Positions 1-8,852 of a DNA stretch of 64,000 nt are shown piece after piece. The stretch comes from Hoeflea marina. Lineage in GTDB: Bacteria; Pseudomonadota; Alphaproteobacteria; Rhizobiales; Rhizobiaceae. The position numbers and the translations under genes are program-made. Under the pieces are notes generated by a model. It ran no database searches. It was not told where the DNA came from and saw only the letters and a program-made list of their open reading frames with translations. Numbering within the stretch: position 1 is the first letter of the stretch; the number at the start of each line of letters is the position of its first letter. Where the stretch lies: positions 1,346,281 through 1,410,280 of the forward strand of contig NZ_QGTR01000001.1 of NCBI RefSeq assembly GCF_003182275.1, in the 5' to 3' direction.

Positions 1-455
1 GCTTCCTCGAGCCGGTACCCGTCATGGCTCACGGCATGACCGGACAGCACCATGGCGCGGTTGAGATCGGTCCCCACCGACGTGCACCTGGCCAGATGGC
101 GGCGGTAGCGGTCGCGCCCGCCGAGCTCGCACGTCACCTCGCGCCCGGCGATCAGCCGGCCCAGCGCAGCGCGGGCGGCCTCGCCGCAGGGATAGGGCGC
201 GCCGTCGCGACGGCATGTCTGCCGGTATTCCGGCGCATCGATGCCGCTGAGCCGCACCCGCCTGCCGCCAATTTCCAGGGTGTCGCCATCCACCAGCCGT
301 GCCCTGCCCGACAGGGAGCCGCCACCGGTCTCCCCCAGCCAGGCGACAGCCAGCGCCAGGCCGAAGATCAGCCCGAGCGCCGTCATGAGGTCGCGAAAGC
401 GCCGGGACCGCGGCGACCGCGGCCATCGGCGCCGTTTTGCCGATGTCCATCTCAT
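1..455 (-). CDS. thermonuclease-like (SNase family) protein, 3' end outside window
   Basis: Translating the minus strand from ATG at 455 gives an arginine-rich N-terminus and a hydrophobic segment (about residues 25-41), i.e. a signal anchor or signal peptide. A staphylococcal-nuclease-type fold follows: LVDGDTLEI, then VRLSGIDAPEYRQTC, then a GRDRYRRHLARC stretch and a DLNRAMVLSGHA stretch. These match the family's Ca2+-binding Asp and catalytic Arg blocks. The frame is open to the window edge, so the C-terminus is missing. ATG at 386 is an alternative start. Such proteins are normally secreted or membrane-anchored nucleases; the exact substrate is unknown. It is divergent from the histidine kinase at 571. 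Confidence 0.8.
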   Translation of the reverse strand, partial: MRWTSAKRRRWPRSPRSRRFRDLMTALGLIFGLALAVAWLGETGGGSLSGRARLVDGDTLEIGGRRVRLSGIDAPEYRQTCRRDGAPYPCGEAARAALGRLIAGREVTCELGGRDRYRRHLARCTSVGTDLNRAMVLSGHAVSHDGYRLEE

Positions 456-570
456 GCGCCGAAATGCCTCATTTTCCCGTCCGCTTCAAGCGGCCCGGGG
501 GGCAATTGCAAACAGCTTCTTAAGCATTGCTCCCTAGAATCCGTCCGATACGAGGACCGATTTCGCACCC

Positions 571-2109
571 ATGGCCCATACCGCCGGCACCATGACCGAC
601 AAGAACATTGTCGACCGCTCACGGACGCACAAGAATGCGGCCCTGGTCAGGACTGTGCGCGAAACCCGGGACCGGCTGCAGAGCGGCCGCGAGACGCCAA
701 CCGCCTTCGACCATGAACTGATGATGATGCACATCAACGCGGTGCTCCAGGGGGCCGCGGCGGTGCCGGCCCTTGTCATGCTTTCGGCGATGGTGGGGCT
801 GTATTTCGACCAGGCCATCGGCCTGCTGCTGTGGGCGTTCGTCACCCTCATCCTTTATTCCGGGCTGGTGCTGATGGCACGGCGGGCGGCGCGCAATTTC
901 GCCGACGACAATCTCGCGGTCCGCTGGCGCACCAGGTTTCTGGGTTTCTACCTCGCCATCGGCGTCTGCTGGGCGGTGTTCGCGCTGCAGGGTTGCGCCG
1001 CCTGCGGCGGCGACACATTCGCCTTCTACAAGGCCGCCGTGCTGCTGGTGGCGCTAGCCGCCACCGCCATGGCCAGTTTCACCCTGCGCCACGTGCTCTA
1101 TTTCACCTTCGTGCCCACGGTGATGGCGCTGATCTGGCGCGCGGTGACCATTCACGATCCGGCGGAGATCTCGGTTCTGGCGATGTTCACCGCCACCGTG
1201 GTGTTCTTCACCTATGTTTCCCAGAAGCTGCTCTCGGCCAACATCAAGATGATGATCTTCCAGACGGAGAAGGACAACCTGATCGCGGAACTGGAAGTGG
1301 CCAAATCCATGTCGGACGAGGCCCGCCGCCGGGCCGAGGAGGCCAATCTCGCCAAGTCGCGCTTTCTGGCATCCATGAGCCACGAACTGCGCACGCCTCT
1401 CAACGCCATTCTCGGTTTCTCCGAGGTGATGAGCGGCGAGGTTCTGGGGCCGATCGAGAATGCCAATTACAAGGAATATGTCCAGGATATCCATCAGTCC
1501 GGCCAGCATCTGCTCAACCTGATCAACGAGATCCTCGATCTCTCCCGCATCGAGGCGGGCCGCTATGACCTGGCCGAGACCGCGCTGGCGCTCTCGGACA
1601 TCGCCGAGGATTGCATAAGCCTGGTGCAGCTCAAGGCGCGCAGCAAGAACATCCGCATCACCGAAGCCTTCGAGAACGGCCTGCCGATGGTCTGGGCCGA
1701 CGAGAAGGCAATGCGGCAGGTGCTGCTCAACCTGTTGTCCAACGCGGTCAAGTTCACCCCGACCTGCGGCGAGATCCAGGTCAAGATCGGCTGGACCGCC
1801 GGTCGCGGCCAGTACATCGCCGTCAAGGACAACGGACCCGGAATTGCCGAGGAAGAGATTCCGATCGTGCTCGCTGCCTTCGGTCAGGGCTCGATCGCCA
1901 TCAAGAGCGCCGAACAGGGCACCGGCCTCGGCCTGCCGATCGTCCAGGCCATCATGGCCAAGCACGGCGGCGAATTCGTGCTCAAGTCCAAGCTGCGCGA
2001 AGGCACAGAGGGGATCGCCATCCTGCCGTCGCAACGCGTGCTCGAAGGTCTGGCGGCCGTCGAGGGCATAGGCGAGCCCGGTGCCCGCAAGAAGCGCGCC
2101 TTCAGCTGA
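571..2109 (+). CDS. membrane-bound sensor histidine kinase (DivJ/PleC-like)
   Basis: 512 aa. About six hydrophobic segments lie between residues 57 and 219, with no recognisable periplasmic sensor domain. A short coiled coil (about 235-262) leads into a HisKA domain with the H-box SHELRTPLNAILGFSEVM; His271 is the expected phosphoacceptor. The catalytic domain shows the N-box around 387-391 (NLLSNAVKF), DNGPGIA at 420-426 and GTGLGLP at 450-456. The stretch LLNLINEILDLSRIEAG is typical of the alphaproteobacterial DivJ/PleC/PdhS group, which phosphorylates DivK/PleD-type receivers. That assignment is inference. No response regulator lies beside it. ATG at 592 is an alternative start; neither start has a strong ribosome binding site. 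Confidence 0.88.
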   Translation: MAHTAGTMTDKNIVDRSRTHKNAALVRTVRETRDRLQSGRETPTAFDHELMMMHINAVLQGAAAVPALVMLSAMVGLYFDQAIGLLLWAFVTLILYSGLVLMARRAARNFADDNLAVRWRTRFLGFYLAIGVCWAVFALQGCAACGGDTFAFYKAAVLLVALAATAMASFTLRHVLYFTFVPTVMALIWRAVTIHDPAEISVLAMFTATVVFFTYVSQKLLSANIKMMIFQTEKDNLIAELEVAKSMSDEARRRAEEANLAKSRFLASMSHELRTPLNAILGFSEVMSGEVLGPIENANYKEYVQDIHQSGQHLLNLINEILDLSRIEAGRYDLAETALALSDIAEDCISLVQLKARSKNIRITEAFENGLPMVWADEKAMRQVLLNLLSNAVKFTPTCGEIQVKIGWTAGRGQYIAVKDNGPGIAEEEIPIVLAAFGQGSIAIKSAEQGTGLGLPIVQAIMAKHGGEFVLKSKLREGTEGIAILPSQRVLEGLAAVEGIGEPGARKKRAFS

Positions 2110-2127
2110 CGCACTCTCCTCGTTGCC

Positions 2128-2143
2128 CCACCGGCTGCGGTGG
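2128..2143. terminator. short hairpin between convergent genes
   Basis: CCACCG-GCTG-CGGTGG forms a perfect 6-bp stem with a 4-nt loop in the 39-bp gap between the convergent kinase and cobT stop codons. There is no T-run, so this is at best a weak or Rho-assisted end point. Confidence 0.3.
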
Positions 2144-2148
2144 AACAC

Positions 2149-3165
2149 TCAGTCCTTGCCGCTAACTCCGGCCTGGGCGAAGGTCGCCATGCCCGAATGG
2201 CACATCGCCGCCGACTTGACAATGCCGGCCGCCAGCGCCGCGCCGGTGCCCTCGCCCAGCCGCATGCCGAGTGCAAGCAGCGGTGTCTTGCCGAGCCGGT
2301 CAAGCGCCTTGATGTGGCCGGGCTCGGCCGAGACGTGGCCGATCAGGCAATGGTCGAGCGCCGAAGGGTTCATCGCGTGCAGGATGGCGGCGGCGGCGGT
2401 TGCCACGTAACCGTCGATCAGCACCGGGATCCGCTCCGTCCGCGCTGCCAGGATGGCGCCGGCCATGGCCGCGATCTCGCGCCCGCCGAGCCGGCGCAGC
2501 ACTTCAAGCGGATCGCCCAGATGCGGCTTGTGCAGCGCCACCGCTGCTTCGACCGCCGCGATCTTGCGGGCGAGAACCTCGCCCTCCGAACCGGTTCCGG
2601 GTCCCACCCATTCCGCCGCCGTGCCTCCGTAGAGCGCATGAAAAATCGCCGCCGCGATGGTCGTGTTGCCGATGCCCATCTCGCCGATGCACAGAAGGTC
2701 GGTGCCGCCGGCGATCGCCTCCATGCCGAAGGCCATGGTCGCCGCACAGCCGCGCTCGTCCATCGCCGCTTCCTCGGTGATGTCGCCGGTGGGCACATCG
2801 AGTGCCAGGTCGAAGATCTTGAGACCAAGGTCGTTGGCGACGCAGATCTGGTTGATCGCAGCCCCCCCGGCGGCGAAATTGGCCACCATCTGCGCCGTCA
2901 CCGACGACGGAAACGGCGTCACGCCCTTGGCCGTCACGCCATGGTTGCCGGCAAACACCGCCACCAGCGGACGATTGACCGCAGGCGAGCGGCCGCTCCA
3001 GGCCGCCAGCCAGAAGGCGATTTCCTCAAGCCGGCCCAGCGCGCCGCCCGGCTTGGTCAGCTGCGAATCACGTTCGCGCGCCGCCGCCAGCGCCACGGTG
3101 TCGGGTCCCCGCAGATTGCTGATCAGGTCCCGAAAGTCGTCAAACGGCAGTCCGCTGGCAGTCAT
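2149..3165 (-). CDS. cobT: nicotinate-nucleotide--dimethylbenzimidazole phosphoribosyltransferase
   Basis: 338 aa, the usual family length, counted from ATG at 3165 (MTASGLPFDDF). The enzyme moves phosphoribose from nicotinate mononucleotide to 5,6-dimethylbenzimidazole, making the lower-ligand nucleotide of cobalamin in the cytosol. Visible signatures are FAGNHGV, GEMGIGNTT, GPGTGS and the C-terminal RLGEGTGAALA, whose glutamate is the family's catalytic base. It is divergent from cobS, which uses its dephosphorylated product. The Pseudomonas-style name is cobU; it must not be confused with the cobaltochelatase subunit also called CobT. The 134-bp divergent gap shows no B12-box-like sequence and is too short for a full cobalamin riboswitch. 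Confidence 0.95.
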   Translation of the reverse strand: MTASGLPFDDFRDLISNLRGPDTVALAAARERDSQLTKPGGALGRLEEIAFWLAAWSGRSPAVNRPLVAVFAGNHGVTAKGVTPFPSSVTAQMVANFAAGGAAINQICVANDLGLKIFDLALDVPTGDITEEAAMDERGCAATMAFGMEAIAGGTDLLCIGEMGIGNTTIAAAIFHALYGGTAAEWVGPGTGSEGEVLARKIAAVEAAVALHKPHLGDPLEVLRRLGGREIAAMAGAILAARTERIPVLIDGYVATAAAAILHAMNPSALDHCLIGHVSAEPGHIKALDRLGKTPLLALGMRLGEGTGAALAAGIVKSAAMCHSGMATFAQAGVSGKD

Positions 3166-3299
3166 GGCGCAATTCCCTGTGATCCGAGCCGCATGACGCG
3201 CGGCGGTTCCCGGTGTAAAGAGGGAATCGCGCAAGTTCAATCGCGGCAGCGGCGTTGAATGCCGCAACCCATGCACCTGTTCGGGGACCGGAAGCAATC

Positions 3300-4082
3300 A
3301 TGAACCACTCCGACCTGCTCGATGACATCGCCCGTTCCGCCGGATTTCTCAGCCGCCTGCCGATGCCCTCGCGCCACTTCGCCGGCCATGATGGCCAGTT
3401 GAGCCGCGCGGTGCGGATGTTTCCGGTGGCCGGTCTGCTGATCGCCCTCCCCGCCGCATTGCTGACCGCGCTGCTGGCGGGCCTGGGAGCCAATCCGGCG
3501 CTCACGGCTCTCCTGGCGCTCGGCGTGCTCATCGGCGTCACCGGGGCGCTGCATGAGGACGGGCTGGCCGACAGCGCCGATGCCTTCGGCGCCGGCGGCG
3601 ACCGCACCCGCATGCTCGCCATCATGAAGGACAGCCGAATCGGCAGCTACGGCGCGCTGGCGCTGATCCTGTCGCTGGCGCTCAGGGCCGTTTCGATGAC
3701 CATCCTTATCGCCGTGCTGCCCTGGTGGCTGTCGGCGCTTGTGATCCTGGCTGTCGCCGCCGCCAGCAGGGCGGCGATGGTCTGGCACTGGGACGATCTG
3801 CGGCCGGCGCGGGAGAACGGCGTCGCGGTCTCGGTCGGCGAGCCCGAGGGCGACGCCGCCCGGCTGGCTGTCGGCATCGGCGCCGCGGTCCTGGTGCTCA
3901 CCGGCGCGCTCGCCCACACGCTCGTGGCATCGCTGTTGACACTCGGCGTCGCCGCCGCCGTCACCTATGGATGGAGCCGTCTCGCGGAGGCCCGGATCGG
4001 CGGACACAGCGGCGACACCATCGGCGCCACGCAGCAATTGACCGAAATCGCGGCGCTCGCAACCCTTGCCCTTTTGCTGTGA
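3300..4082 (+). CDS. cobS: adenosylcobinamide-GDP ribazoletransferase
   Basis: 260 aa from ATG at 3300. This is a polytopic inner-membrane enzyme that joins adenosylcobinamide-GDP to alpha-ribazole(-phosphate), the last assembly step of adenosylcobalamin. The family signatures are present: FLSRLPMP near the N-terminus, the Asp-rich HEDGLADSADAFGAGGDRTRMLAIMKDSRIGSYG block (metal and nucleotide binding), and the C-terminal GHSGDTIGATQQLTE. Hydrophobic helices separate these blocks. It is paired with the divergent cobT. It is also called cobV in aerobic-pathway nomenclature. Confidence 0.95.
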   Translation: MNHSDLLDDIARSAGFLSRLPMPSRHFAGHDGQLSRAVRMFPVAGLLIALPAALLTALLAGLGANPALTALLALGVLIGVTGALHEDGLADSADAFGAGGDRTRMLAIMKDSRIGSYGALALILSLALRAVSMTILIAVLPWWLSALVILAVAAASRAAMVWHWDDLRPARENGVAVSVGEPEGDAARLAVGIGAAVLVLTGALAHTLVASLLTLGVAAAVTYGWSRLAEARIGGHSGDTIGATQQLTEIAALATLALLL

Positions 4083-4127
4083 AAACCCGATATGTGATGG
4101 CCAACACCGAATGCGCCGGACCCGACC

Positions 4128-4355
4128 ATGACGATTGAAACGCCCTGCATCCTGATCTGCTCGATCGACATGGCCACAGGCTTCTGCCATGGCTGCGGCC
4201 GCACGCGCGATGAAATCGGGGCCTGGACGCTGTACTCTGCCGAAACCCGCCGCGAGGTGATGGCGGCACTGCCCGCGCGGCTGGAGACAGTCGAAAAGCG
4301 GCCGCGTCGCATCACCCGCCGCCAGCAGCTGGCTCAGGACCGGCAGGGCGGATGA
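4128..4355 (+). CDS. DUF1289 family small cysteine protein
   Basis: 75 aa. The N-terminal half carries the DUF1289 cysteine pattern: CILICSID followed by GFCHGCGR, four cysteines that may bind a metal or Fe-S cluster. The C-terminal half is basic. The function of the family is not established. The stop overlaps the start of the next gene by 4 bp (ATGA), so the two are probably translationally coupled. Confidence 0.85.
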   Translation: MTIETPCILICSIDMATGFCHGCGRTRDEIGAWTLYSAETRREVMAALPARLETVEKRPRRITRRQQLAQDRQGG

Positions 4356-5062
4356 GGCTGGGTCTCCCGTTCATTCTCGCGCTGATCTGCGGCGCGCTGG
4401 CGCTGTTGCTTTACAACAATGAGGCCGGCCGGACATTTGGCATGGCCAATGACGAATTCGCCAACGTCGCCTATCTCGGCATTCTCGGCGCGGTCATCGC
4501 CTCGGGCGTGGTCGGCTCGCACCGCACACTGGGCGCGCTGGTGCGCAACCTGCTGGTCTGGCTGATCATCATCCTGGGCCTGGTCACCGGCTGGACCTAT
4601 CGCGACCGGCTCACCGACGTGGCCGCGACCGTCACCACGGGGCTCGTCCCGGGCCGGCCCGTGGTGCTGTCCAGCGCCGCCGATGGCGACGGCCTCGCAA
4701 TTTCGATCGGCAAGTCGCGCGGCGGCCATTTCGAGGCCGACGCCATGGTCAACGGCGTGCCCGTGCACTTCCTCATCGACACCGGCGCGACAACCATCGC
4801 GCTGTCGCACGAGGACGCCATGGCCGCGGGTTTCTCGGAGAAGGAACTCCGATACACCAGCCCGATCTCGACGGCCAACGGCATGTCGATGGCGGCACCT
4901 GTCCGCATTGACCGGCTCGAAATCGGCCCGCTCGGCCGTGCCGGCCTTCGCGCCATGGTGTCAAAGCCCGGCGCCCTGGACCGCAGCCTGCTCGGCATGA
5001 ACTTCCTGTCGACGCTGTCATCCTTCGAGATGCGGCGCGACGAGATCGTGCTCAGGGACTGA
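4352..5062 (+). CDS. TIGR02281-type membrane-anchored retropepsin-like aspartic protease
   Basis: 236 aa. Two or three hydrophobic helices (about residues 5-21, 40-54 and 65-81) precede a single-domain clan AA aspartic protease. The catalytic motif is FLIDTGATTIAL with Asp143. A distal hydrophobic-glycine motif, LLGMNFLSTL, is near the C-terminus. Such proteins work as homodimers, like retroviral proteases, and are common in alphaproteobacteria; substrates are mostly unknown. It overlaps the DUF1289 gene by 4 bp. Confidence 0.87.
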   Translation: MRLGLPFILALICGALALLLYNNEAGRTFGMANDEFANVAYLGILGAVIASGVVGSHRTLGALVRNLLVWLIIILGLVTGWTYRDRLTDVAATVTTGLVPGRPVVLSSAADGDGLAISIGKSRGGHFEADAMVNGVPVHFLIDTGATTIALSHEDAMAAGFSEKELRYTSPISTANGMSMAAPVRIDRLEIGPLGRAGLRAMVSKPGALDRSLLGMNFLSTLSSFEMRRDEIVLRD

Positions 5063-5077
5063 CAGCGGCCGGCGGCT

Positions 5078-5908
5078 TCAGCCGAGGCTGTAGAGGAAGC
5101 GCGCGGCGACCAGCAGCATGAACAGGCCGAACGCCACTTCCAGCTGGCGCTTGTCCAGCGCATGCGCCAGCCGTACCCCGAGCGGCGCCGCCATCATGGT
5201 GATCGGGATGATCAGCAGCACCGCGACCCAGTTGACGAAACCGGTCGAGAACGGCGGCAGCCCGGCCACGCCCCAGCCTGCCCAGACATAGCCGATCAGG
5301 CCCGGGATCGAGATCAGCGCTCCCACGCCCGCCGAGGTCGCCACCGCCTGGTGCACAGGCCGTCCGAACAATGTCATGAAGGTGTTGTTGAGCACGCCGC
5401 CGCCGATGCCCATCAGCGCCGACAGCAGCCCGATGACGGCGCCCACCGCCGCGCGCGCCGGATTGCCCGGCAGGTCCGACCCAAGCCGCCAGCCCTGGCG
5501 GTTGAACAGCATCCGCAGGCCGACAAGGATGGCGATGACCGCGAAAATCCCCCGCAGCGCCGCGCTGGAGACGAAGGCGACGATCAGCGAGGCGGCGACA
5601 ACGCCGGCGGGAACCGGCAGCAGCCAGCTCCTGAGCAGGTCCATGTCCACCGCGCCGCGCTTGTGGTGAGCCATGAAGGACCGGATCGAGGTCGGCACGA
5701 TGATGGCCAGCGACGTGCCGATCGACAGATGCATGCGCACCGCGTCGTCGACCTCCAGAAGCCCCAGCGCCTGGTAGAAGACCGGCACGAGAATGGCGCC
5801 GCCGCCGATGCCGAAAAGCCCGGCCAGCACCCCGGCGATGACGCCGGCAAAGACGCCGGCGGCGGCGAGTTCAAGGGTGAACCAGAACAGCTCGGGGGAT
5901 TGGGACAT
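5078..5908 (-). CDS. TauE/SafE family sulfite/anion exporter
   Basis: 276 aa from ATG at 5908 (MSQSPELFW), which has GGAG a few bases upstream. It is a multi-helix inner-membrane protein. The two diagnostic glycine-rich repeats are GVLAGLFGIGGGAILVP near the N-terminus and IGLLSALMGIGGGVLNN in the middle, the inverted-repeat hallmark of TauE/SafE permeases. Members export sulfite, sulfoacetate or related anions; the substrate here is unknown because no sulfur gene lies beside it. It converges on the protease gene with a 15-bp gap. Confidence 0.9.
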   Translation of the reverse strand: MSQSPELFWFTLELAAAGVFAGVIAGVLAGLFGIGGGAILVPVFYQALGLLEVDDAVRMHLSIGTSLAIIVPTSIRSFMAHHKRGAVDMDLLRSWLLPVPAGVVAASLIVAFVSSAALRGIFAVIAILVGLRMLFNRQGWRLGSDLPGNPARAAVGAVIGLLSALMGIGGGVLNNTFMTLFGRPVHQAVATSAGVGALISIPGLIGYVWAGWGVAGLPPFSTGFVNWVAVLLIIPITMMAAPLGVRLAHALDKRQLEVAFGLFMLLVAARFLYSLG

Positions 5909-6295
5909 GCGCACTCCGTGGCCTTGCCGTTTCCCGCGAGCGGCGGGACGGGCGACCCGGCCACCGTCATCAAACCGAGACAATTTTCAAGCATTGTTTT
6001 GGCGGATGCACGGTCCTGCCGCCCCCCGGCAGCCGTCGCACCGCCGCCGACGGGCATTCCCAATGTCCGCGGCCGCCGGAAGCCGGGCACCGCCCCATGG
6101 CCCGAGGCTTTCACCCAACTCACAGCCGGCTCGTCCGGCTATCTTTTTGCCCGGCCGCTTCTTCCTGCCCGTGATGGCGGGCAGATCGCCCTTCGAGAGG
6201 AGTTCCGGACGGAGTGGAATTCACTTCGTCGTGGGAAAATGCTCGGGGTCAAAAGCTTGGAGCGCGTCTGCGATGCAACGAAAAGCCGAAGCGCG
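5909..6295. other. intergenic region, no gene recognised
   Basis: 387 bp between the TauE/SafE gene start and the extensin-like gene stop, both on the minus strand. It must hold the exporter promoter. Open frames crossing it have no homologous motif and are shadows. No hairpin with a T-run was seen. Confidence 0.5.
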
Positions 6296-7255
6296 CTAAA
6301 GGCTGCAGTGGCGATAGCCGGATTTGCGCTGCCTGAGGTCGAAGTGGAAGTGATCCTTGTGGTGCACGTCGCTGCCCGGTCCGAGCACGGTGGAGAAATA
6401 CTTGCAGCTGTCGGCGCGGACCGTGTTGAGCAGGTTCTTCTCGCGAAAGGCGAAGAAGCCGGGCTTGCGCACCGAGATCGATGTCCCGCTGTTGAGCGTG
6501 ATCTTGCCGACATCGATGGCATTGCCGTGCGAATGTTCCGACATCGCCGCGCCCTTCACCGAGTTCATGGTGCGGCAGGAATAGGAGGAAAGCTGGTTGA
6601 TGCTGGAAATGCCTGCGACGTAGCGGACCCGCACCGACGGCGCCAGTTCGTTCTTCACCCATTGCGCGAAGGCCTCGGTGATCTGGCAGTTCAGCTTTGC
6701 CGCCGGCTTGATCTCGATGCCGCCCGAAAGGGCCGTGAGCTCGATCGGATAGTCGATGTTGCAGCTCCTGCCCGGATTGATGGCCGGGATGTCGCGGAAC
6801 CTGACGCCGAGACGCTTGAGCCGCTGCCGGCAGGCCTTTTCCGCCGCCGGCATCCCGCCGGCCCAGGCCGGGGTCTGTGCCGGATTGCTGAACCGCGGCA
6901 GAAAGCCGACCTTCTGCGCCTCGGGCGTCGCGTCGACAGGCTCGGTGATGACGACCGGATCGGGTGCGGCGCCGGCGAGTTGCGGCGAATCGGTGCCGAT
7001 GCCGGTGACCACCGGCTGGGCGACCTGCCCCTCGGCGAGATTGCCGCCGCCCGAGCTCTGCATCGGCACGGCCACGGGATAGCTGAAGGCGGGCTGCGGC
7101 TCCGGCGCGATCACCGGATTGGCCCGCTCCAGCGACAGAAGCTCGCCTGGCGGCGCCAGCACATCGCTGCCCGAGCAGGAGCCAAGCACAAGCGAAATCG
7201 CCATGAGCGAGGAGAGCTTCAGCAGGTGCGGTCTGGAAGATGGATGGCGCGCCAT
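6296..7255 (-). CDS. extensin-like family lipoprotein (predicted zinc peptidase fold)
   Basis: Taken from ATG at 7255 (AAGG 7 nt upstream), giving 319 aa. ATG at 7279 is possible. The N-terminus is basic then hydrophobic and ends in LVLGSC, a lipobox, so it is a predicted lipoprotein. A proline/alanine-rich linker precedes the Extensin-like_C domain in the C-terminal half. Key blocks are CRQRLKRLGV, SCNIDYPIELT, SEHSHGNAIDVG and HHKDHFHFD. The His/Asp pattern resembles D-Ala-D-Ala carboxypeptidase/LAS zinc peptidases, so a role in peptidoglycan trimming is plausible but unproven. Several cysteines suggest disulfides. Confidence 0.87.
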   Translation of the reverse strand: MARHPSSRPHLLKLSSLMAISLVLGSCSGSDVLAPPGELLSLERANPVIAPEPQPAFSYPVAVPMQSSGGGNLAEGQVAQPVVTGIGTDSPQLAGAAPDPVVITEPVDATPEAQKVGFLPRFSNPAQTPAWAGGMPAAEKACRQRLKRLGVRFRDIPAINPGRSCNIDYPIELTALSGGIEIKPAAKLNCQITEAFAQWVKNELAPSVRVRYVAGISSINQLSSYSCRTMNSVKGAAMSEHSHGNAIDVGKITLNSGTSISVRKPGFFAFREKNLLNTVRADSCKYFSTVLGPGSDVHHKDHFHFDLRQRKSGYRHCSL

Positions 7256-7372
7256 GGCCCGGCCTTTTGGAACTGACATCTGGCCAATATCGCGCAAGAC
7301 GGTAAACGAAGCCTGAGGATCGCCGTTAACGGATGCGGTCATTTCAAGGCAGCAGCCGCCCCGTCATGGCGC

Positions 7373-8374
7373 TCAGGCGTTGGCCATGGAGTCCTGCCGC
7401 CGGTTTGCGCCGCCTTCCCATGCTTCGTCAGTCGCCGGGCGGCGGGTGTCCTCGCCCCTCGGCGAGCCCGTCGGTGAGACACCGGGCAGATCCTCGCTCG
7501 ATGACAGCGACGCCTCGCCCATGAACCCGGCCTTGACCACGTTGCGGCCGGCGGTCTTGGCGGCGTAGAGCCGCTCGTCGGCATCCTTGAACAGCGATGC
7601 GAAGTCGGCGGCGCTGGCCGAGAGCGTCACGCCGATGCTCACCGTGATGTCGTGGCGGATTCCGTGCGGCCGGAAATCGATGTTGGCGACCGCGCGGCGG
7701 ATCCGCTCGGCGGTGTAGTGGCCGTTCTCAGCGTTGACGCCCGCCATCGCGACGCCGAACTCCTCGCCGCCAAGCCGTCCCACCAGATCGGTGCTGCGAA
7801 CATTCCTGCGGATGCAATCGGCGAGCGCGGTGAGCGCCAGGTCACCGGCCTGGTGGCCGAACCGGTCATTGATCTGCTTGAAATGGTCGGCGTCGATCAC
7901 CAGCAGCGTCACCTCGATGCGCTCGGCCGGGCTGTCGAGAAGCGCCGAGACGGCGCCCGCGAAGGCGGTGCGGTTGAGCAGGCCCGTCATCAGATCGCTG
8001 GTCGCCATGCCCACCAGGCGGGCGTTGAGATCCTCCAGATGGCCGATCTTGATCATCAGCACGCCGAGCAGCGGCGTTGCCAGAACCATCGGCAGGAATA
8101 TCGAGGCAAGGTGGGCTCTGAGAAGCACTTCGGCGGAAAAATCCCGCGCCAGCAGATGCGCCACCGAGAAGCTGACGAGGATGCATGCCAGCGTGCCCCC
8201 GCACACCCAGGCAAGCTGCGTCAGCCGCCGATTGCGTATCCCCGACTGTGAGCCCGGATTTTCCAGCAAGATCGTTGAACCCCCGATATCCCAATTCCTG
8301 TCATGGGATAGGATGCCACGTTCAGGTAAACAGGCTCTGTGCCGAAATGGTAAATGACCGGCTTCGCGCGGCAT
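7373..8374 (-). CDS. membrane diguanylate cyclase (GGDEF domain)
   Basis: Up to 333 aa. Two hydrophobic helices (WVCGGTLACILVSFSVAHLLA and the SIFLPMVLATPLLGVLMI region) precede a GGDEF domain that makes c-di-GMP from GTP. The active site reads GGEEF. Five residues upstream is an intact RSTD (RxxD) inhibitory site, so product feedback is likely. The first ATG at 8374 adds about 35 residues that look non-native. TTG at 8269, shortly after a GGGGG stretch, may be the true start. The C-terminal tail of about 50 residues is low-complexity and polar. It is divergent from the thioesterase gene. Confidence 0.85.
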   Translation of the reverse strand: MPREAGHLPFRHRACLPERGILSHDRNWDIGGSTILLENPGSQSGIRNRRLTQLAWVCGGTLACILVSFSVAHLLARDFSAEVLLRAHLASIFLPMVLATPLLGVLMIKIGHLEDLNARLVGMATSDLMTGLLNRTAFAGAVSALLDSPAERIEVTLLVIDADHFKQINDRFGHQAGDLALTALADCIRRNVRSTDLVGRLGGEEFGVAMAGVNAENGHYTAERIRRAVANIDFRPHGIRHDITVSIGVTLSASAADFASLFKDADERLYAAKTAGRNVVKAGFMGEASLSSSEDLPGVSPTGSPRGEDTRRPATDEAWEGGANRRQDSMANA

Positions 8375-8439
8375 TTTTCGAAAACCGCTTCACCCCGGCC
8401 GGCAACGCCGGTAAAAGGCTTCCGACACAGGAGAGCCCG

Positions 8440-8838
8440 ATGCTGAAGCCAACCGGTGAATTGACCCTGCGAACGCTGGCCATGCCCGCCGACGCCAATG
8501 CCGCCGGCGACATCTTCGGCGGCTGGGTGATGGCGCAGATGGACCTGGCCTGCGGCATCCGTGCTGCCGAGCGCGCCCGTGGTCGCGTCGTTACCGCCGC
8601 CGTCAACGAGATGTCGTTCGCCATGCCGGTCAAGATCGGCGACACGCTGTGTATCTACACCGACGTGGTCAAGGTCGGCCGCACCTCGATGACGCTGCTG
8701 GTGGAAGCCTGGGCGCAACGCTACCTGACGCCGCGGATGGAGAAGGTCACCAACGCGACATTCGTCATGGTGGCGCTCGACAGCAACAATCACCCGACCC
8801 CGATTCCGCTCGAGGACGCGCCTGTCATCGAGACCTGA
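8440..8838 (+). CDS. acyl-CoA thioesterase, YciA-like hotdog fold
   Basis: 132 aa from ATG at 8440, with AGGAG 6 nt upstream. A single hotdog domain hydrolyses acyl-CoA to free acid and CoA. The family hallmark is the helix start ADANAAGDIFGGWVMAQMD, with the conserved Asn/Asp and GG, followed by VTAAVNEMSFAMPVKIGD and the VGRTSMTLLVEAW strand. YciA-type enzymes are cytosolic hexamers with broad acyl range. It converges with dusA. Confidence 0.9.
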   Translation: MLKPTGELTLRTLAMPADANAAGDIFGGWVMAQMDLACGIRAAERARGRVVTAAVNEMSFAMPVKIGDTLCIYTDVVKVGRTSMTLLVEAWAQRYLTPRMEKVTNATFVMVALDSNNHPTPIPLEDAPVIET

Positions 8839-8852
8839 GCGCTCCGACGGGC

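Noticed and set aside
24-716. A 230-codon + strand frame at the left edge
   Set aside because: It is antisense to the thermonuclease-like gene and overlaps the kinase start.
3166-3299. Cobalamin riboswitch between cobT and cobS
   Set aside because: Only 134 bp, with no B12-box-like conserved stretch.
5162-7276. A 704-codon + strand frame
   Set aside because: Antisense to the TauE/SafE and extensin-like genes, with Arg/His/Gln-rich composition typical of high-GC shadow frames.
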